Notes under the pieces: generated by a model
Database searches by the model: none
Told to the model about the DNA's origin: nothing
What the model saw: the letters and a program-made list of their open reading frames with translations, nothing else
Shown here: positions 5,043 through 5,714 of the stretch, in pieces
Numbering within the stretch: position 1 is the stretch's first letter
Layout of the letters: each line of letters opens with the position of its first letter
Position numbers and translations under genes: made by a program
Source: Candidatus Aenigmatarchaeota archaeon
GTDB lineage: Archaea; Aenigmatarchaeota; Aenigmatarchaeia; QMZP01
Reading direction: 5' to 3'
Length of the DNA stretch: 5,714 nt
NCBI GenBank assembly: GCA_016867675.1
Contig: VGIZ01000048.1
Span: 1-5,714 of the forward strand

Positions 5043-5567
5043 TTATTTAACGCCATTGACTGTAAGCCAAGGTTCCATTCTAGCAGCTACCAGCATTCTT
5101 CTTTTTCTATGAAGGTCATATGGCTTCATGTGGACCCTGAATGAGCCGTCTGGCTGCTCAACGCATCTGGTCACTATGCATTCATACTCTTGGCTGGTTC
5201 GCTCGCCCGTCGCCAAATCTATATTGTCAGGTAAGTAGTTCGACACGCATGCGCCTTCTGGTATTCGAGTCTTGCTGAGAAAGACCAGTTCATCGTCTTC
5301 AGCAACATAAACATCCGGACCATCATCGCCTTCCTTGGCACCCGAACTGATGAACCTCCTGTATTCTTCGCTGGTGGAGAATGCTATTGCTCTGATATCA
5401 GCTTTGTGTTTGCCATCAGGAGTTTCTTCAGTGACTCTGTAGAATATGGATATTCTGCAATCCAATGAATCAAGCATTATGTCTGAATGGTGGTCATGCC
5501 CGACTCCTATTTCCGGAGGCAGGAAGCCGTCGAATGTCACTTCCATCTTGCCTTTCAGCCTTCTCAT
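5043..5567 (-). CDS. Unknown soluble protein, 174 residues, second gene of an overlapping pair
   Basis: I do not recognise a family. The 174 residues have no signal peptide or membrane segment. A His/Asp cluster GVGHDHHSD lies at 21-29. An acidic stretch at 80-93 (GDDGPDVYVAEDDE) sits in the centre, there are four scattered cysteines (37, 107, 130, 135), and a basic patch near the end reads DLHRKRRM (151-158). The protein reads as an alternating beta-rich fold (CRISIFYRV, YECIVTRCVE, SFRVHMKPY). The start ATG 5567 is supported by AAGGAAG about eight bases upstream and by a four-base ATGA overlap with the stop of the preceding gene, which implies co-translation. DNA is clearly AT-richer than the core genes, with AGA and AAA codons where they use AGG and AAG, suggesting later acquisition. 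ATG at codon 8 is a possible shorter start. The HDHH cluster could bind metal, but that is only a guess. Confidence 0.7.
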   Translation of the reverse strand: MRRLKGKMEVTFDGFLPPEIGVGHDHHSDIMLDSLDCRISIFYRVTEETPDGKHKADIRAIAFSTSEEYRRFISSGAKEGDDGPDVYVAEDDELVFLSKTRIPEGACVSNYLPDNIDLATGERTSQEYECIVTRCVEQPDGSFRVHMKPYDLHRKRRMLVAARMEPWLTVNGVK

Positions 5568-5714
5568 AATCCCGCTTCCTTCAATGCGGCCTCAACCAAT
5601 GCAGAAATTATGTGTTCTCCTGCGGGTTTCATGCCTTTAATATCAAAACCATCAAACGGGTAGCCGTCGAAGAATGTTATCTGATAGTTCTTCTGTCTTG
5701 CATCTGATATTATC
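5564..5714 (-). CDS. C-terminal fragment of an unknown protein, first gene of the overlapping pair (5' end outside window)
   Basis: The frame is open from 5713 at the window edge to TGA at 5566-5564, giving 49 residues. It contains ITFFDGYPFDGFDIKGMKP, followed by a helix HIISALVEAALKEAGL at the very end. Reading is well supported because the stop forms an ATGA overlap with the next start, and because the peptide has a credible strand-turn-helix pattern rather than random composition. Aromatic and glycine residues around DGYPFDGFD look like a conserved loop, but I cannot name the family. Base composition is like its downstream partner and unlike the core genes. Its promoter and N-terminal domains lie outside the window. 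Confidence 0.65.
   Translation of the reverse strand, partial: IISDARQKNYQITFFDGYPFDGFDIKGMKPAGEHIISALVEAALKEAGL

Noticed and set aside
5025..5050. Terminator after SRP54
   Set aside because: Only a short GATTATTT follows a GC-rich stretch. There is no clear hairpin or long T run in the 18-base gap.
5446..5640. Plus-strand open frame of 64 codons at the right edge
   Set aside because: It overlaps two better supported minus-strand genes joined by an ATGA overlap and has no clear ribosome site.

Overview
The window is archaeal. It carries, in order on the + strand, a GINS replication-factor subunit, ribosomal proteins eL42 (L44e) and eS27 (S27e), and the alpha subunit of translation initiation factor 2 (aIF2alpha). 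Further on comes the SRP54 GTPase of the signal recognition particle, also on +. GINS51, eL42, eS27 and aIF2alpha side by side is a familiar archaeal information-processing arrangement. TATA-like boxes about 25-30 bases ahead of starts and GGTG/GAGG-type ribosome sites agree with this. The core genes are GC-rich and favour AGG, CTG, AAG and GAG codons. Small compact proteins could suit a DPANN-type or euryarchaeal genome, but the lineage cannot be fixed from this sequence.

Layout. 1-139 holds the C-terminal end of an unidentified basic protein (+). 198-707 is GINS, probably leaderless. 780-1064 (eL42), 1086-1337 (eS27) and 1388-2146 (aIF2alpha) form a tight translation operon with a clear TATA box at 734-743. 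Four bases further on, a convergent gene on the minus strand (2151-3533) encodes a 12-helix MFS transporter of unknown substrate. A 29-codon upstream ORF (3526-3615, minus) overlaps the transporter start by eight bases, and its first eight codons are a near copy of the transporter's own first eight. A single AT-rich block (3650-3665) lies between this leader and the divergent SRP54 gene (3699-5024) and could supply TATA elements to both. SRP54 converges after 18 bases on an AT-richer minus-strand pair of unknown genes joined by an ATGA overlap (5043-5567, and 5564 to beyond the window edge).

How they work together. eL42 and eS27 belong to the large and small ribosomal subunits. aIF2alpha belongs to the factor that brings initiator tRNA to the ribosome, and SRP54 takes nascent membrane proteins from the ribosome to the membrane. 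GINS belongs to the replicative helicase complex. The MFS transporter and the terminal unknown pair look like accessory genes set among these housekeeping blocks. I saw no tRNA, rRNA, CRISPR array, insertion sequence or convincing terminator hairpin. No stretch over 300 bases lacks a gene. The parts most worth a second look are the duplicated leader/start of the transporter, the AT-rich unknown gene pair at the right edge, and the unusual Lys/Ala/Glu tail of eS27.
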